Source: Paratrimastix pyriformis (taxonomy: Eukaryota; Preaxostyla; Paratrimastigidae). From it: a stretch of 64,000 nt of DNA. Shown here piece after piece: positions 53,200 to 64,000 of this stretch; the first letter of the stretch is position 1, and each line of letters begins with the position of its first letter. A model generated the notes under the pieces. That model searched no databases. It saw nothing but the letters and a program-made list of their open reading frames with translations, and was not told where the DNA came from. Made by a program: the position numbers and the translations under genes. The stretch is from positions 511,001 through 575,000 of the forward strand of contig JAPMOS010000009.1 of assembly GCA_027972325.1 (NCBI GenBank). The letters run 5' to 3'.

Positions 53200-56100
53200 T
53201 CACATCTTCCGCAGGTGGTGGGCGCACTCTCTGGGGGATCAGAAATCCAAAAAGGGTCAGCCAGTCCAACCCCGGGAATCCTGGGTCTTCCTCAGACCTT
53301 GGATGGAGAACGTGGCGGCGCCAGCGTGGGCAGCCCCTCAACGAGCGGGCGCCGCTTGACCCCGTTGGGTTGGAGCCACGGCATCGCGGCCGTCTCCGAC
53401 CCGGCGTGGGGCCGGCGCCGCTGCAGGGCGGGGCAGTCCTTGGCCATGCGGGGGGGCGGACCCACCAGCCCTCCCCGGACATGGTCGTAGGAGGGGGCGG
53501 CCGAGGAAACGGAGCGAAGCTTGCTGGGCGACCCCGTTGCCCGTGAACCTGCACATCACCCAGGGAGCGGAAGGGGGGCAGGATGACCATCGGGCCACTC
53601 GACCGGCCACGACCCCCCAAGACGCGCCTCGGCGGACCCTGCCTTGTGGGGGCCCTGATGCGGGCCTCGAAGGCCGGGTTGCGCGTGTCGACGGTGCTCC
53701 GGGCCGCGGGGTGCTGCTCGCTGGGGGGCCGCGGGGGCAGGGCCCGGAGCGGAGCCTCCTCCCCGTCTAGAATGCCATCAAGGCGGGTGGGTGTGGGGGC
53801 AGGTGCGGAGCCATGAGGTAGGTGAGGTGCGTGCTCATGGACGTTGAACGGGCAAGCACTGGGCGGAACGTGTCATGCGGGCTGATGGGTGGCGGGTGGG
53901 CAGAGGGGACGACCCCGGGGCAGAGCAGGCCGGGGCGGACCGCGAAGGGGCCTGCTGTCCCAGAGCAACTCCCGGCGGGCCAGGCGCTCCTGCTCGGCCC
54001 ACCTCCGCTCCGCCGTTGCGGCCGTGCCGGCCCGCCGCGCCCCGTTGGCCGCCGTCCCCTCGGGCGTCCCCTGGGGCTGCGGCGGGTGGAGGTCCTGGCT
54101 TGACAGGGAGCGCTGGGGCATACCGCCGCGGGGCGGGGGGATCAGCTCGGCCTGTGCGGAGAGCGCCGTGTGCCCGGCGCCGGGGCGTCGCCGTGGGACA
54201 TGCACAGGGACGGGGACGGGGACGGGGACGGCGCCGCTTGCTTCGGGCTGGGCCTGGGCCAGGTGGCGTGGGGAGGGTGCCGCTGGGGATGATGACGGTG
54301 GTGTCGCGGGCCCCGCTGCCGGCTGCTGGGCGCTGCGGGCCCGTGGCCGCACGACGGGGACGGGTCCTCGGCGAGCCGGTGCCGCCTTCAGTCGGGCGGT
54401 GAGCGCCCTGGGGGGTGCGCCGCCCCCGGCGGGGCCATCGGAGGGAGTCGTCGGGGTGGTGGGGGTGGGGGTGGGGATGGGGGTGGCGCCTGCGGCGGCG
54501 GGGCGGAGTGGGCTCGATCCCGGGGGTTGCGGCTGCTGCCTGCGTGGGGGGCGAGGCCCATCCGTGGCCTGGCCGACCCGTGGCGTGGCGGCCGAATGTG
54601 CGCGCAGGGGGACCCGGACCCCGCTGGGGCGGCGCACCATGGGCCGTGGCTGGGCGGCGGCGGCCGGGGGGCGTGGGGAACCACCAGGTGGGCGCGGGCT
54701 GGGCGGGCCGGTGGGCGGGGATGGGGGCGGCGGCTCGGGGGAGCCGCGGTCACTGTCGGCAGGGACGAGGCGGGTCCGCGAGCGCAGCGAGCGGTTGGCC
54801 ACGGCCTCCAGAGTCGGGGCGCCCGATGCATCCGCGGGGCGGCGGCCCGCGGAGGAGGGGCGGGAGAGGGAGAGGGAGAGGGGTGGCTCGTCTTGGGCCG
54901 GGGCGGCCAGGGCGCCGGACGTGGCCAGGGCCGGCAGGCTCGCCGGGGGGGGCGGTTCCGGCCCGATGGATGCGCTGGTGACGTCCTCGGGGGTGGCCGC
55001 CAGGGTGGTGAGGGCCCCCAGGGCCGAGGCCAGGTCGGCCTCGAAGTCCTCCTGGTACCGATCCGCCTCCTCCTCGGCCTGCTCCTGGCCCTGTGCCTCC
55101 CCGGGCGGAGCAGCTGGGGGCAGGGGCAGCCGGATGCTGGCCATGGAGGCCCCCAGGGCCGAGTCGGGCCGGGGCTGCCGGGGCCGCGCCGTGGGCGAGG
55201 AAGGCGGCGACTGGGGCTCCTCGGTCGGCTGCTCGGAGGGCGGCGGCGCCCGTAGGGAGGCGCCAAGAGCGGGGTCGGGGGCTGGGCGGGCGGGCGGAGG
55301 GGAGGGCACGGGAGGCAGGCGCAGGGAAGGGCTGGGCAGCGAGGGGGCTGAGGCCGAGCGGGGCCGGCCTCCTGGGCTCGGGGGCGGGGTGCCGCCTCCG
55401 GGGGCGGAGCCGGTATCACCACGGTTGGCCTCGTCTTCCTCCTCCTCTTCTTCCTCCTCCTCCTCGCCTTCCTCGCCGCCTTCTTCCTCGTCCTCCTCCT
55501 CCTCCTCCTCCTCCCCGGCGGCAGCTCCGACCTCATCGCCTTCCTCCCACCCCTCCTCCTCCTCCTCCTCTTCTTCTTCTTCTTCTTCTTCTTCTTCTTC
55601 TTCACCTGCTTCCTCCTCGGCACCCTCCTCCTCCTCCTCCTCGGCACCCTCCTCGGCACCCTCCCCTTGCTCCTCAACTTGGGCACTCCGGTCCGGTGGC
55701 CTCTCCTCGTTCGCCTGGAGCGCCTCCGCTTGCCCGGGAGTCGCATCCATCCGGTCGGGGGCCACCTCCGCCCGGTCAGGCTGGACCCGACCAGCATTCC
55801 GACCACAGGCGGCAGGGGCATCGGGCCCGGCGGGGACCTCGGCCAGGCCACCCTTGTCCACGCCCACTTGGCCGGCTCCGGACCCCTCCGATCCGGGCCG
55901 AGCTGGCAGACAGGTTGCCGCGGCCGGTGCCGGGGCTGGGGGGGCGAGAGGATGAGCACAACCAGTCGCCGCGGGGAGCAGGGGGGAGGCGGGCAGGGAT
56001 GGGGATAGGCCGGCGGGGGCGGGGGGCGGGGGGCCCTCGTCGACCCAGTCGGGGGCGTACTCGTCCTCTCCGAGGCTCCCCTGGGCTGGCGGTGTGGGAG

Positions 56101-56566
56101 TCTCCGCGGAGGCCTGCGAAAAGGGGGTCGCGGCGGGCAGCAAAGGACTGGCGGCCGAGGCAGCGGGGGTGGGCCGGCGGCGAGACTCGGAGAGCAGGGG
56201 GGATGGATTCCCAGATGGCGGTGATGGCGGCGTGTCTGGGCGGGCGGGAGTGGGTGGTGGAAGCTGGGCAAGGAGCACCCCATCGTCAAGGGGGGGACGG
56301 GGCGGCGGGGTTGGCGAGACGACGGGAGTGTATGCCGACGTGGGTGTGACCGAGGTGGAGGGCGGTCCGATCATCTCGGATTCGGAAAACGCAAAAATGG
56401 GATCTCCGGCCAGTTCGCCGGGATCGTCCTCGTCCACGCTGTTGTGGAGCGAGATCTCCGATGGTGAACGCGGGCGAGAAGTACTCGGCCGTGGCCCGCG
56501 TGCAGTGATCGGACGTTCAGTTCCCTCACCAACAGGAAGAAATACAGATGAGGCTGGAAGCTCCAA
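53200..56566 (-). CDS. Pro/Glu-rich disordered protein
   Basis: A long open frame runs from about 56566 to 53873, with likely further exons to about 53200 (NPAFEARIRAPTRQGPPRR, RMAKDCPALQRRRPHAG). The N-terminal part has a short ordered-looking stretch (SEISLHNSVDEDDPGELAGD, PIFAFSESEM). A poly-Glu block is encoded by (CTT/CTC)n at 55430-55680. The rest is Pro/Ser/Ala-rich, with a basic helix near the end (ERRWAEQERLARRELLWDSR). No in-frame ATG lies at the 5' end, so an upstream exon is missing or the start is internal. Codon usage is strongly GC-rich. No family is recognised. It is divergent from the plus-strand gene at 56647. Confidence 0.45.
55430..55680. repeat. (CTC/CTT)n triplet tract coding poly-Glu on the minus strand
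   Basis: An in-frame triplet repeat in the disordered gene. It reads as Glu on the minus strand, and as Ser or Leu runs in rejected plus-strand frames. Confidence 0.8.
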
Positions 56567-56646
56567 AAAACGAAAACTTGCAGCAAAACGCCGCCGGATT
56601 TAATTCGTTCCCACCCTGGGTTTGAAACCCGGGCTGTCTTGAAAAG

Positions 56647-57731
56647 ATGGAACGGCTGCGTAAAAATGCCGAGGTTCTCGGAAACGAGAAATCTGCCTTC
56701 CAAATCGATTTAGTAGATCATATTGATCCGCTCCCGCTGCAACAATTCGGGCTTGAATGCATGTTGGGGTTTGTTTCTGTGATCAGCCGTTTTGTCTGAT
56801 TTGTGTTCGCCTCCAATCAAGGCACCCGAACCTCGGGCTTTACGGCGATATCTACGAAGGTTTGTCACCTGCGTCACAGCAGTTTGACAAGAACGATTTC
56901 TCTAGTTTTCCCTGCCCTTGTTCTTGTAAAAACGTTCCCTTCTGGTTTTCTGGACCTTTCACCTCCGGTTTGTTTTCGGCTCCCTCTTTCTCCCCAGAAT
57001 GTTGTAGATTGCAAGCACCCTCTCGGGTGTCCTCGCCCGAAACATCGAGTCGTTCGTGATGATACACACCTGTGCCAAGGAGGGGCCCTGCCAGGTCTTG
57101 GGACCGGTCGTCCTTTTGGTCGGTCTCACCGTCGTCTCCAGCATTTTCTTTGTTCATCGACTCATGAAGTGAGTTGTCTCTATCACCCCTGCATTTTTGA
57201 GTATTCCACGTTGCTTGAACACCTCTGTCAATCCGACCAACCAGTACCCGAGGATGCAAGCGAATTGGTATGCACGGTTGAAGTGGGCCTCTGGAACCCG
57301 GAGCATGTGATCCCTGCTCATGCTCAAGTTCACAAGGAGGTTGAGCGAGGCGTCCCATTTGGTGCCCTCGGACCCCGTCGACAGATCATGGTCCGTTCTT
57401 CTCTCCTCGCTGAACGCCGAAGCGAACACCCACATAGCATGGTTATGCTCTTTCGCCGAACAACCTCCAAGTGGAACTCACTCCAGGCAGGCCTTATCAT
57501 GCGTTTGATTTGGTTGCACATCTACCTTCACGAGACAATCCCCGTGGGCCTCTCCAACGATGGGTGATCAGTCATCATCTGATTCCGAGCACTCAGGCCC
57601 AAGATCAGGCCATCCGCGAAGTTGCAAATAGATCCCTTCAACTGGAAGAGCTTATTGGGCTCATGCAGACTGATCCAAGACTCGTCGAAATGTTGCCAGC
57701 CCTGGATAAAATCGCCGCCTTGATTGCGTGA
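56647..57731 (+). CDS. Unidentified protein with hydrophobic segments (multi-exon)
   Basis: Proposed exons: 56647 (MERLRKNAEVLGNEKSAF...CMLGFVSVISRF) to about 56795; a short exon ending CTACGAAG; a 23-nt intron; an exon with TRTISLVFPALVLVKTF; an exon from about 57008 with IASTLSGVLARNIESFVMI and GPVVLLVGLTVVSSIFF; an exon YSTLLEHLCQSDQPVPED...VCTVEVGLWNPEHVIP; and a last exon HGYALSPNNLQVELTPGRP...VEMLPALDKIAALIA ending at 57731. Donors are GTCTGA, GTTTGT, GTTTGT, GTTCAT and GTCCGT. The helices could be transmembrane or buried alpha-solenoid helices. I do not recognise the family. It runs in tandem 190 bp upstream of V-ATPase C. Confidence 0.55.
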
Positions 57732-57922
57732 CAATCTTGTGGGCATACATAGTTTCTTGCTGGTATCCTCTCGTCCAGAGAAGACAAAAACAAGGTGGGA
57801 ACTCAAGAACACGCTCCCGATCTGCCAGTCAACTCGCGAGGATTGAGGCTTTGTCCGTGGGGCACTCCGGCGCAAGCGAAAAAAGCTTTGCTCGACTCTC
57901 ATCACCCGGAACACACTTACAG

Positions 57923-59726
57923 ATGGAAATTCCCTGGATTGTTTCTGTTCGTGGCGGTCGCGCTCCTGATGATGGTTTCCGCACGCTCCAGACCCGCATC
58001 GCCGGCCTGGCTGATACCTTCCCCATCACCCTCCCTCCTCTGAAGGTGGGGACCCTGAACACCCTTCTTGAAATCGCCGATAGTCTCGGGAAAATTGATC
58101 AGTTTTCCGAGCTTGTCTGCCACCGTATCGAGAAGCAGCTCTATGAACTTCAGAAGAACGAGGACGCCCCCATGGTGAAGCAAGGTCTCCCGATTTCCCC
58201 CATCTTTTCGGGATGCTTGAGGATCGTGTTTGTTGGTAGCCCCTGTGGAGCAGTCTCTTTTCCAGTTCCAATGGGATGAGGGTAAATACGTTTCTGCCCG
58301 CCTCTCTATTCCTCAGATTGTCGAGTCGATCTCTACGGTCCGCTTTCAGTGGTAGCTCTCCCCATTCACTCACTCGGAACCCTTGCTGGCTGACCGAACA
58401 CAGGAGATGTCCAAGATCGATGAGGACATGAAGGCTCGCGTTGCCGAGTTCTCGGCCACGAAATCTGCACTGACTGCCCTCAACCGTCGCTCGAGGTCTG
58501 GCTTCCTGGGGCGCAGCTTGTGGGGAGGGGGACCTTTGTCGGATCCTGGCCTTAAATACCATCCCCACCCACCCACCACCCCGGTCACTGCCATGCAGTG
58601 GGAGCTTGGCCGTTCGGAGCCTTGCCGACATGGTCACTCTGGACGACGTTGTGGAGAGCGAGAACCTCACGACGCTCTTTGTTGTCGTCCCCAAGTCTGC
58701 CCCGCGCCTTTCCTGCCCCCGCCTCGCCTTCCCTTGCCTGCCCCGGCCCGGCCCCGTCGTCCCGTCGTCCCGTCCCGTCCCTCATTCCTTTCCTGGGGGG
58801 CAGGTTCCTGTACAAGGACTGGGCTGCCAAGTACGAGAGCCTGGCCCAGTTCGTGGTGCCGCGCTCGTCGCGGTGCATCTGCGAGGACGAGGAGGCCGGC
58901 CTCTTCGCGGTGACCCTCTTCAAGCGGGTCGTCGCCCAGTTCAAGACGGCCGCCCAGCAGGCTCGGTCCGTAGTGGCCCGCCTCTTCCGCTCTGGGTGGG
59001 TGAGGAGGAAGGGGGGGGGGGGGTGATGACCGCATCCATGCCCCTCCGTCTCCTCGCACCGCGTCCCCTCAATCTGACCCGATGTTCGCATCACCGCCCA
59101 CCGGCAGGTTCACCGTCCGTGAGTTCAGCTTCGACCCGGCGGCGCTGCAGAACAACAAGGAGGAGAAGAAGAAGCTCGACGCGCTCTTCAGCAAGCAGTG
59201 GGCCGATTTCCTGCGCTGGTGCCGGACCGCCTTCGCCGAGGCCGTGCTGGCCTGGTTCCACCTGAAGGTCGTCCGCTGCCACGCCGAGTCCGTCCTGCGC
59301 TACGGGCTGCCCGTCGACTACAGGGCCGTCGTCGTTGTGGTCCGTCCGGGGGCTCGAGCGGGGCGGCGCGGGGTTGTGGCCACGGGCGACGCCTGGATGC
59401 TGTTTTCCCGAGGGGCGGAGGCAAGGGGCCTGGGATGGCAGCTGTTTCCCCTGCTCTTTGTGCTCACCACCTCTCCTCCTCTCCCTCCTCCCCCTCCCTC
59501 CCTCCTGCAGCCCCACCGGAAGCAGAGCAAGCACCTGATGGACGTCCTCGTCCGGGAGTACTCCGCCGAGGCGGGTGGTCCCGCCACCGCCGCCGCGGCT
59601 GCCGCTGCCCAGGCCCAGGCCCCCGAGGGCGGCAAGGCCGCCGCTCTGGTGAGCACCGAGCCCTACCTGCCCTTCGTCTACTTCACGGTGCCCTTCATGA
59701 GCCGCATGATTGAGACCGATCACTAA
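57923..59726 (+). CDS. V-type ATPase subunit C (Vma5/ATP6V1C)
   Basis: Subunit C links the V1 and V0 sectors of the proton pump and controls their reversible assembly. Exons 57923-58184, 58240-58337, 58404-58495, 58599-58694, 58804-58965, 59108-59330 and 59511-59726 join in phase into 382 residues, the same length as human ATP6V1C1. Matches run end to end: LPPLKVGTLNTLLEIADSLGKID, FQWDEGKY, GSLAVRSLADMV, LTTLFVVVPK, WAAKYESLAQFVVPRSS, VTLFKRVVAQFK, FTVREFSFD, AFAEAVLAWFHLKVVRCHAE, SVLRYGLPVDY, and a C-terminal YLPFVYFTV. Donors are GTCTCC, GTCCGC, GTCTGG, GTCTGC, GTCCGT and GTCGTT, so this is the best set of anchored introns in the window. Confidence 0.96.
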
Positions 59727-60029
59727 CCAACCCCCGCACCCCGGCCCCTCTCGCCGCCCCTCGGGGCATCATCCCTCGTGCCCCTGCGCCCTGCTCCTCG
59801 CTGCCTCTCCCCTTCCCTTTCCCTCTTCTTTGGTTGGGCCGCCTTTCCCTCGGTTGGTCTCTTGGCTCCTTTCCGTTCAGCTCGCATCGTCCCGCCGATG
59901 CCTTTAAGACGGCGGCGGCGGCGGCGCCCGGGGGATCGGGAAAGGGAAGGGGCCACCTCTTTCCCTTGGGATGGCTCGGTCCCTTCCCTTCCCTTCCCGG
60001 TCCCTTTTTTTAATTTCGCCCGGTTAAGA

Positions 60030-61429
60030 ACGACGATGGTTCTCCGACTTCGCTCTCCGGCCCTGGCGGCGGCGGTGTGGGGGCGGGTGGACTGCTGCTG
60101 GGCGAAGGCGGCGGCGAGGCCTGGTGGGCCGATCCGCGAGACTGGCTGGACCCCATCCGGTGGTGGTGGTGATGATGATGCTGGTGCGGGCGGGCCGCGG
60201 GGAGCGAGCTGCTTGATGTCGCGCGGGTGCCGGCGGGAGGTGCCGGCGGGGGTAACAGCAGCAGGGCCGGAGGCGGGCTGGCGACCGGGATGGTCGACTG
60301 TCCCCCCGCTGAGGAACGAGTGAGGGTTTGGTGAGAAGGGGCGGCGGGGCTGGAGGCAGACCCCCATGGATGATCACGAGGGGCCGGGCGGCTGCTGCCC
60401 CGGGGGCGGAGCGGTCCTTGGTGGGGACCTCAGGCACCGATCCCGGCGATTGAGTTGGGGCGCCCCTCCCCCGGCGCAGGCAGAAGTACCAGAGGGTGAA
60501 GATGGCGAAGGACAGCAGAGTGGCTCCACCCAGGGCCGATCCCACAATGACCTCTGGAATGGCGATGTTACGCGCGTGTGGTGATGTGGTGATTGCCACA
60601 GACCGAGGGGAACCATGGGCGGGGGTGGGCTCGGGACGGAGATCCGGGCACAGTCCTCGAGGTAATATCCCCAGGACCCGAGGGAGCAGTTGCCGCTCTT
60701 GGGGCCGGTGAGCATCCCATAAAGGCACTTGCGGCTCGAGAGGCAGTAGCCGCACCCGAGCCAGTCGGTGCAGTCCTCGCATTTGGAGATTTTCGGGCAT
60801 GAAGTCGTGGAGAAGACCAGGTTCCCAGTCATCTTCAGGGGAACTGAAGAAAGGGGAGGTTGAGGGGTGAGATGAGCTCTTTGGGGACCTGTAGCGTCAT
60901 TGCTGATGACAACCACCTGCCGAAAACCAAAGTCAGAATTTGTGGTGCGGTTTCTCAAAAGAGCAGACTGGATTGATTGTGACATCGGGGTCGATCCGGA
61001 GTTCCACCGAGACAGAGCGGTTGAACTGTCGATTACACCCTCGATTGAGGCTGCAACCTCAATGTGGACGAAGTCTTTGTGAAAGATAAAACATACCATG
61101 AAACATCTGCGCCAGCGAGAAATAAACTGTAGTTCGTCGCTGTGAAGACTGATACTCGAAATAGGGTGTTCCCTGTAGAAACGGATGATCTTGCCCGACA
61201 GTCAACAATCAAAACGAGGAAACACAGACTTCAAAAAGCCTTCAAGTTTGACCGGGAATCCGGAGAGGTTGGGACAGACTTCAGAAAACAGAAAACTCGA
61301 ATATGAATGAGGGGCCACTGAAAAGGAACTTGGAATCGGAGAGGCGCACACTTCCACATTTTCTTCGTTGGCCGCATCCTTTGCCAGGCTGAGGCACCAG
61401 AGGAGAGCCCATAGCAGCGGAAACAGCAT
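60030..61429 (-). CDS. PSI-domain type I membrane protein
   Basis: ATG at 61429 starts a signal peptide (MLFPLLWALLWCLSLAKDA). After several small exons (61.4-60.9 kb, boundaries uncertain) a Cys-rich PSI (plexin-semaphorin-integrin) module is read at 60.8-60.65 kb: SKCEDCTDWLGCGYCLSSRK, CLYGMLTGPKSGNCSLGSWG, YYLEDC. A single transmembrane helix follows (VIVGSALGGATLLSFAIFTL then WYFCLRRGRG as the stop-transfer), and then a Pro/Ser-rich cytosolic tail continuing past a GTCTGC donor to about 60030. The reading frame of the last exon is uncertain. A surface receptor or adhesion role is inference from the architecture. Confidence 0.65.
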
Positions 61430-61608
61430 TGACAAAGTTACATGGTCAGAGCGGGTAGCCCCCAAACTTCTTATCCACTATCTCTACTTTGTATGCAAAA
61501 CGTTCTTCAATTTTTCCGTGGCCAGGTTTGTGGTGGAATCAAAACGGGGTTTCGACACAACTCGATCTTTAGGAGGAGAGAGTTTTAAAATGCCTCCGGG
61601 CGACAAAA
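61430..61608. promoter_or_regulatory. Short divergent intergenic region between PSI gene and Sec3
   Basis: A relatively AT-rich spacer of about 180 bp separating the minus-strand PSI gene from the plus-strand Sec3 gene. It must hold both promoters unless Sec3 has an upstream exon. Confidence 0.35.
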
Positions 61609-63278
61609 ATGAAGAAGATTAGCCGAAAGAAGAAGGTTGTTTTTGTGGCCATTACGAGTCTGCGACCCAGCACGTTTTTTCGACCTTACCGCGGCCCCAA
61701 TCATCCATCCAGTCAAAAATAAGGCAAAGTTCATCAGCATGGTGAACCCGGGCAGTTCCGAAAGGGACGCTCCCCGCGTTTCGCACACCTGGCCCATTGA
61801 AGAGCTTCTGCGGATTGATGGTACCGATGATCCCATCGAGCCCGAGTTCGGCCTCTTCTTCGCCTCGAAGACCGTGCGGGTCACTGCCTCCACCCTGGAG
61901 GAGCGGAATGACTTCCTGGCCACCCTGGTGCATGTCTGTCTCCATCACCCTGGCATGGAACACAGGCACCCAATGGCGGGGTTATTTAGCTGACCCGAGA
62001 GGCCCACATTGCCGTGACTCGGCTCAACGTCACCGAGCTGAACGAACTCGGTCCGTCCCGGCGCGCCTCCCCCTCCCCGGCTCTGATGACCCTGGTTTTC
62101 CCGTGCGCCCCGGACAGGATACGCCCAGGAGGAGCAGCTCGCCGAGCTGGAGGAGGAGAGCAAAGGTCCGCCTGGGGGATGGGGATGGGAGGTCGGGGGG
62201 TCGGAGACGGGGGGATGCAGCCCTGCCCTTCGCTCCCCAGCATCGCCCTGGCGCGGCCCTCCCCTTCCTCCTTCGCCCACCCATCTATCCACCCACCTCC
62301 GGCCTCGATGCCCCCGTCCTGCCTCTCAGAGACGGACGACAACGCCCTGATGAGCGCCGCCGAGGAGCGCGACCTGCAGACCCTCCTCGTCCGCTCTCCC
62401 ACCTCCATCCCACCTCCATCCCATCCCTCGCGGCGTCATTTTCCCCGCCTGCAGCCCCGCGTTCCCCGCCTGCCTTCTCACGGCTTCTCGCCGCATGTGT
62501 TCTCCGCCGCTGCGTGGGATGGGTGTCCACCCCTGGGCGGCGGGTGGGTGCCCCATCCGTGGTGGGCCTGGGGTGGGGTTGTGTGCGGGGCGGGCGGCTC
62601 TGCAGAACTCGTGGGACGGCTCGGCCGACGCGCAGGCCTTCGAGGAGAAGCTCATGGAGCAGCTCAAGACCCTCGAGGAGGCCCGTCCCGCACCCCTGGC
62701 GCCCTGGCCTGCCCTGGTGCCCTGGCGCCCTGACGAGACGAGACGAGACGATCCATGCACCCACCCGCCCATCCATCCATCCATCATCCATCCATCATCC
62801 GCCCATCCACTCACCCGCTCGCCCACCCGCTCCGGCTCCCCTCCCCTCGTGGGCCCCCGCTTGCACTCGGGGACGCAGACCAACCCGCCGCCTCACCAAC
62901 GCGCACACACTACTTCGGCTGACCCCCCCCCCCCCCCCACCCACCCCCGTCGGGCTTGCATTTGGCCCATGCAGACCAGCGTGCCACCTCATCCAATCAT
63001 CCCTCCCGTCCCCTCCCTCCCCTCCCTCCCGCATGCCCTTGGCCCCATGCAGACCAACGTGCAGGCCTTCCTGGAGAGCGACCGGCACATCGAGGCCATC
63101 GTCGAGGGCACGGGCACCGCCGCCGTGGCCCTCGAGCAGCTCCAGGTGTGGGTCGACTCGTGCGCCATGATCCTCAAGGTCTGTCGGATGCTGGCTGGCT
63201 GGCTGTGGGATGATGCTGGCTGGCTGGCTGCCTTGGTGTGGCTGTGCTGTGCTGTGCTGTGCTGTGCTGGGTGCTGTG

Positions 63279-63315
<37 letters not shown>

Positions 63316-64000
63316 CCCATCCTCCGACGATGGGACTCCTGCCGCCCCTGGCGCCTCACCTGCCCCTGTGCCATGCGTGTGGGTCTGTGTCTGCGTGCCG
63401 TGTCGGGGCGGCCCCCGCAGGAGACCCACGTGGGGATGGCCGAGCTGGAGGAGGAGAACAACCGGCTGCAGATGCAGACCACATCCCACCAGCGGCTCCT
63501 CGACAAGCTGGCCGAGATCATGGTCGTACCCCTCCTGCCCCCTCCCCCAAGCCCCCAAGCCCCAGCTCCCCAGCTCCCCAGCTCCTCAGTTCCCCAGCCC
63601 CCGCCACCATCCCGCCATCCTGCCCCCTTCACATCGGCGGGGCAAGCCGGCCGAGATCACGATCATCCTCCTCCCCCTCCCCCCCTCCCCCCCTGGCACG
63701 GCAACCACCAAACCACGTCGAGAGGAACGCAGGGAGGGAGGTGGGCAGAGAGGAGGCAGGGCAAAGACAGACAGACAGACAAGGGCGAGCGGGCTGGAGG
63801 AGGGACGATGGGGGCCTTTTCGCCGCCGCCGCGATCCTCCTCGTCACGCCATCCGATGGGGCCGGTGTTTTGTGCTGCTGTGGGACAGCGGGCTGGGACA
63901 GCGGGAGCCCATCTCTGCCCTCTCTCTCCCTTCCTCCTGGCCGCCATCACCACGGGGCGTGTGGACGCAGCGGGCTCATCACCCCCTCTCTCTCTCTATA
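61609..64000 (+). CDS. Exocyst complex subunit Sec3/EXOC1 (3' partial)
   Basis: Sec3 targets exocytic vesicles to the plasma membrane through its N-terminal PIP2/Rho-binding PH-like domain. Exons 61609-61657, 61713-61933, 61990-62050, 62118-62165, 62330-62388, 62606 to about 62690, about 63051-63178 and 63421 to about 63525 join in phase. The PH-like part reads KKKVVFVAIT, KNKAKFISMV, WPIEELLRIDGTDDPIEPEF, VTASTLEERNDFLATLVH. The coiled-coil exocyst part follows: AQAFEEKLMEQLKTLEE, LESDRHIEAIVEGTGTAAVA, MAELEEENNRLQMQTTSHQR. The human protein has about 28 more N-terminal residues, so an upstream exon is possible. Donors are GTCTGC, GTCTGT, GTCCGT, GTCCGC, GTCCGC and GTCTGT. The window ends inside the gene. 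Confidence 0.88.
63282..63311. repeat. (CT)n dinucleotide tract in a Sec3 intron
   Basis: Fifteen CT units after a TGTGC pentamer array (63236-63275), between the exons ending 63178 and starting 63421. Confidence 0.9.

Noticed and set aside
56615-56640. CCTGGGTTTGAAACCCGGG as a possible tRNA T arm
   Set aside because: It is a near-palindrome without the GGTTCRANNCC consensus, and no other tRNA arms are found around it.
57795-58062. Antisense and shifted frames over V-ATPase C exon 1
   Set aside because: The V-ATPase C frame is supported end to end by homology and phase; the others are shadows.

Overview
The window is eukaryotic nuclear DNA from a GC-rich, intron-rich genome, most likely a free-living heterotrophic protist. 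It carries recognisable eukaryotic genes: ERCC1, the GCN2 eIF2-alpha kinase, V-ATPase subunit C, exocyst Sec3/EXOC1, a YIPF1/2 Golgi protein, a class I (HDAC8-like) histone deacetylase, the Pol I subunit RPA34, a GOLGA7/Erf4 protein and a CRT10-like WD40 protein. Almost all of these genes are split by short introns. Lineage cannot be fixed from the sequence. A metamonad/preaxostylan-type protist is a guess, not a result. Exon boundaries were placed by hand from homology, reading phase and splice motifs.

Layout. 1-14.6 kb: two convergent, recently duplicated giant repeat-rich extracellular (adhesin/tail-fibre-like) genes, with a tRNA-Glu gene inside an intron of the first. 15-20.9 kb: a VWA-domain gene (-). 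21.5-25.3 kb: a multi-exon gene with a divergent protein-kinase-like domain (-). 26-26.7 kb: a small leucine-rich protein (-). 26.85-30.3 kb: ERCC1 (+), whose sixth intron contains a complete intron-bearing gene for a multi-pass membrane protein. 30.4-31.9 kb: YIPF (-), head to head with RPA34 (+, 31.9-32.8 kb), then GOLGA7-like (+). 35.2-45.3 kb: GCN2 (-). 45.3-47.65 kb: CRT10-like (-), head to head with the HDAC (+, 47.65-49.0 kb). 49.3-56.6 kb: a proline-rich gene, a small carboxymuconolactone-decarboxylase-family gene and a Pro/Glu-rich gene (all -). 56.6-59.7 kb: an unidentified membrane protein and V-ATPase C (+). 60-61.4 kb: a PSI-domain type I membrane protein (-). 61.6 kb to the end: Sec3 (+, 3' incomplete).

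Four themes run through the window. (1) Homology-anchored introns start with GTCYG/GTYYG rather than GTRAG. (2) Genes are packed very tightly: start codons overlap or lie 3 bp apart on opposite strands, and genes sit inside introns. (3) A few introns appear to be only 22-23 nt long. (4) Introns and intergenic gaps are full of expanded micro- and minisatellites and homopolymer G/C runs, which create many spurious ORFs encoding poly-His, poly-Cys, poly-Ser or poly-Gln.
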